DNA of 6,893 nucleotides. Origin: Tannerella sp. GTDB taxonomy: Bacteria > Bacteroidota > Bacteroidia > Bacteroidales > Tannerellaceae. The translations under genes and the position numbers were made by a program. Location of the stretch: assembly GCA_031283915.1 (NCBI GenBank), contig JAITAY010000025.1:1-6893 (forward strand), read 5' to 3'. Below the pieces are notes generated by a model. It ran no database searches, was not told the origin of the DNA, and saw only the letters and a list, made by a program, of their open reading frames with translations. This document shows positions 6,310 to 6,893 of this stretch, one piece after another (position 1 is the stretch's first letter; each line of letters opens with the position of its first letter).

Positions 6310-6420
6310 ACAGGCCTGCAAAGATACGCTAAGAAACAGGCTCAATCTTTTTATGAGATGCTATTTGTTTAAAACGCCTGTAGCCCATGTAATAGAGGAA
6401 CGGAAACAGGCGCCTGTTTC
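6310..6420. promoter_or_regulatory. Cluster of ACAGGC half-sites around the GH43 promoter
   Basis: Five copies of ACAGGC or its complement lie within 111 bases. They are ACAGGCCTG at 6310-6318 (an 8-bp palindrome CAGGCCTG), GAAACAGGC at 6333-6341 between the promoter boxes, CGCCTGT at 6375-6381, and two inverted copies that make the perfect palindrome GAAACAGGCGCCTGTTTC at 6403-6420. The nine-base GAAACAGGC is shared exactly between the spacer site and the palindrome. The placement, one palindrome upstream and others in the spacer and at the start site, is what an operator set would look like. No regulator gene is in the window. Confidence 0.45.
6319..6345 (-). promoter_or_regulatory. Promoter of the GH43 gene
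   Basis: On the minus strand TATCTTTG (6319-6326) matches TAnnTTTG. A TTG (6343-6345) lies 16 bases upstream, a little closer than the ideal -33. The start site would be near 6312-6315, giving a leader of roughly 25 bases before the ATG at 6287. The spacer holds GAAACAGGC and the start-site region holds CAGGCCTG, both part of the half-site cluster described separately. Confidence 0.55.
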
Positions 6421-6434
6421 TGATATATTTCTGA

Positions 6435-6474
6435 CCCTCCCCCCGACCCCTCCCCACAAAGGGAGGGGAGGGAG
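6435..6474. repeat. C-run/G-run hairpin with G-quadruplex potential
   Basis: CCCCTCCC (6447-6454) pairs with GGGAGGGG (6461-6468) around a six-base loop. A further C-run (6435-6444) and GGGAG (6470-6474) flank it. On the minus strand 6435-6455 reads as four runs of 4, 4, 6 and 3 G separated by A, TC and A, which satisfies the usual quadruplex motif. The plus strand at 6461-6472 has three runs. No T-run follows on either strand. Similar CCCCTCCCC...GGGGAGGGG strings recur between genes in Bacteroidetes to my recollection; copy number is not testable here. Confidence 0.65.
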
Positions 6475-6556
6475 CGGCGGTCACAACAGCTAAGTATCAA
6501 CCATTCCTATATTCCAATATCCCTAAATTGGAGAAAAAAGTTAATAACGATGCCGT

Positions 6557-6769
6557 TTAAGGCAGAATATTGAAAGCATTAAAAATGGTCGATTGTTTTT
6601 TAGAGATTTTACTTTTTATGGGATCAACATTTTTGAGAAAAGAAATTTTCATTACAGCGAGCTCTTTTAGGAGTTCCCGAACGGAATATTTTCCGAACAG
6701 CTTTTTGTCTCTCCTTAAATCCGCAAGTCGGTAGTCATCAAAAAAAACAAAGCGCTGACATAAAATAAA
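6557..6769 (-). pseudogene. Remnant resembling the C-terminus of a DDE transposase
   Basis: A minus-strand frame is open from 6769 to a TAA at 6557-6559: 70 residues, with no early start codon and a stop at 6770-6772 just upstream. From about residue 11 it reads DDYRLADLRRDKKLFGKYSV, then RELLKELAVMKI, and ends KISKKQSTIFNAF-NILP. The pattern of Lys-Tyr-Ser/Thr-Val, a leucine-rich helix, Ile-Lys, then Ser-Lys-Lys-Gln near the end is what I recall of the tails of IS4/IS1634-type DDE transposases. Only the tail is present: the bases to its right are hairpin-forming AT-rich DNA with stops in all three minus frames, so the catalytic domain is gone or displaced. The family call rests on memory of the motif and has not been searched. 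Confidence 0.5.
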
Positions 6770-6786
6770 TTACTCAACGCTTTGTT
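6746..6786 (-). terminator. Hairpin followed by a T-run on the minus strand
   Basis: AACAAAGCGCTGA (6746-6758) pairs with TCAACGCTTTGTT (6774-6786) at 12 of 13 positions around a 15-base loop. Reading the minus strand, the stem runs directly into eight T (6740-6747, the last two inside the stem), the layout of an intrinsic terminator for a leftward gene lying beyond the right edge. The arms are also plausible as terminal repeats of a small element, because the structure interrupts the transposase-like frame. The terminator reading is slightly favoured. Confidence 0.45.
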
Positions 6787-6844
6787 ATGTGTATTATTTC
6801 ATCTATTTGTGTGATAACGAAAAACATAAAATAGATTTACACAT
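6787..6844. repeat. Nested AT-rich inverted repeat adjoining the terminator-like hairpin
   Basis: ATGTGTA (6787-6793) pairs with TACACAT (6838-6844), and inside it ATCTATTT (6801-6808) pairs with AAATAGAT (6829-6836). This gives a 15-bp stem with a 7-versus-1-base bulge and a 20-base loop. It starts at the base after the preceding hairpin. A near-copy of its inner sequence, ACATAAAATA then ATT and AC (6824-6840), also occurs in the loop of that hairpin (6758-6773). No gene is visible here. From 6845 to the edge I see nothing further. Confidence 0.4.
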
Positions 6845-6893
6845 GGGCATAAAAGTACAATAAAAACAGCAAACCATCACTCCATTCGGAGAA

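Noticed and set aside
6403..6420. Palindrome considered as a restriction-modification or plasmid-origin element
   Set aside because: It is a single palindrome with no neighbouring replication or methylase gene, and its halves recur within the GH43 promoter, which a regulatory site explains better.
6272..6493. 73-residue plus-strand open frame
   Set aside because: It starts within the GH43 signal peptide region on the other strand and runs through the promoter, palindrome and G/C-run hairpin; its Pro/Gly tail is a translation of that repeat.
1..6893. CRISPR array, tRNA, rRNA or riboswitch
   Set aside because: No regularly spaced direct repeats with unique spacers, no cloverleaf with a T-loop sequence, and no recognisable rRNA or riboswitch core were seen on either strand by eye.

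Overview
The window reads as a piece of a Bacteroidota chromosome, most likely order Bacteroidales. The support is: several matches to the Bacteroidetes -7 promoter box (TAnnTTTG), weak or absent Shine-Dalgarno sequences, two carbohydrate-type lipoproteins, and an aroQ-pyk-O-methyltransferase cluster divergent from xerD, an arrangement I recall from Bacteroides and relatives. Coding regions are moderately GC-rich; the intergenic DNA, above all the last 400 bases, is much more AT-rich.

Layout. Bases 3-98 look like the last 31 codons of a plus-strand gene entering from the left. Convergent with it is a minus-strand gene (149-1402) for a secreted lipoprotein with a pectate-lyase-like parallel beta-helix, with its own well-formed promoter. 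An imperfect inverted repeat (1489-1562) separates it from a housekeeping operon read leftwards: aroQ (3-dehydroquinate dehydratase), pyk (pyruvate kinase) and a family 3 SAM-dependent O-methyltransferase. A roughly 100-base divergent region follows, where the candidate promoters of aroQ and xerD face each other. xerD (4235-5143) is a complete tyrosine recombinase. It ends four bases from the end of a convergent GH43 lipoprotein gene (5148-6287), whose active-site motifs resemble the exo-beta-1,3-galactanase-type GH43 enzymes that use Gln in place of the usual Asp base.

The right-hand 600 bases contain no intact gene but much structure. There is a GH43 promoter with a set of ACAGGC half-sites, including a perfect 18-base palindrome. 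Next comes a G/C-run hairpin with quadruplex potential on one strand, then a minus-strand remnant resembling a DDE transposase C-terminus, then two adjacent hairpins of AT-rich sequence.

How the parts relate. aroQ, pyk and the methyltransferase are probably cotranscribed. aroQ and pyk both act around phosphoenolpyruvate and aromatic metabolism, but the grouping looks like conserved housekeeping order more than one pathway. The two lipoproteins probably act on extracellular or periplasmic polysaccharide; nothing in the sequence ties them into one locus, and no SusC/SusD pair is present. I found no complete undescribed multi-gene system. The most original signals are the half-site cluster before the GH43 gene, the face-to-face aroQ/xerD promoters and the structured repeats.
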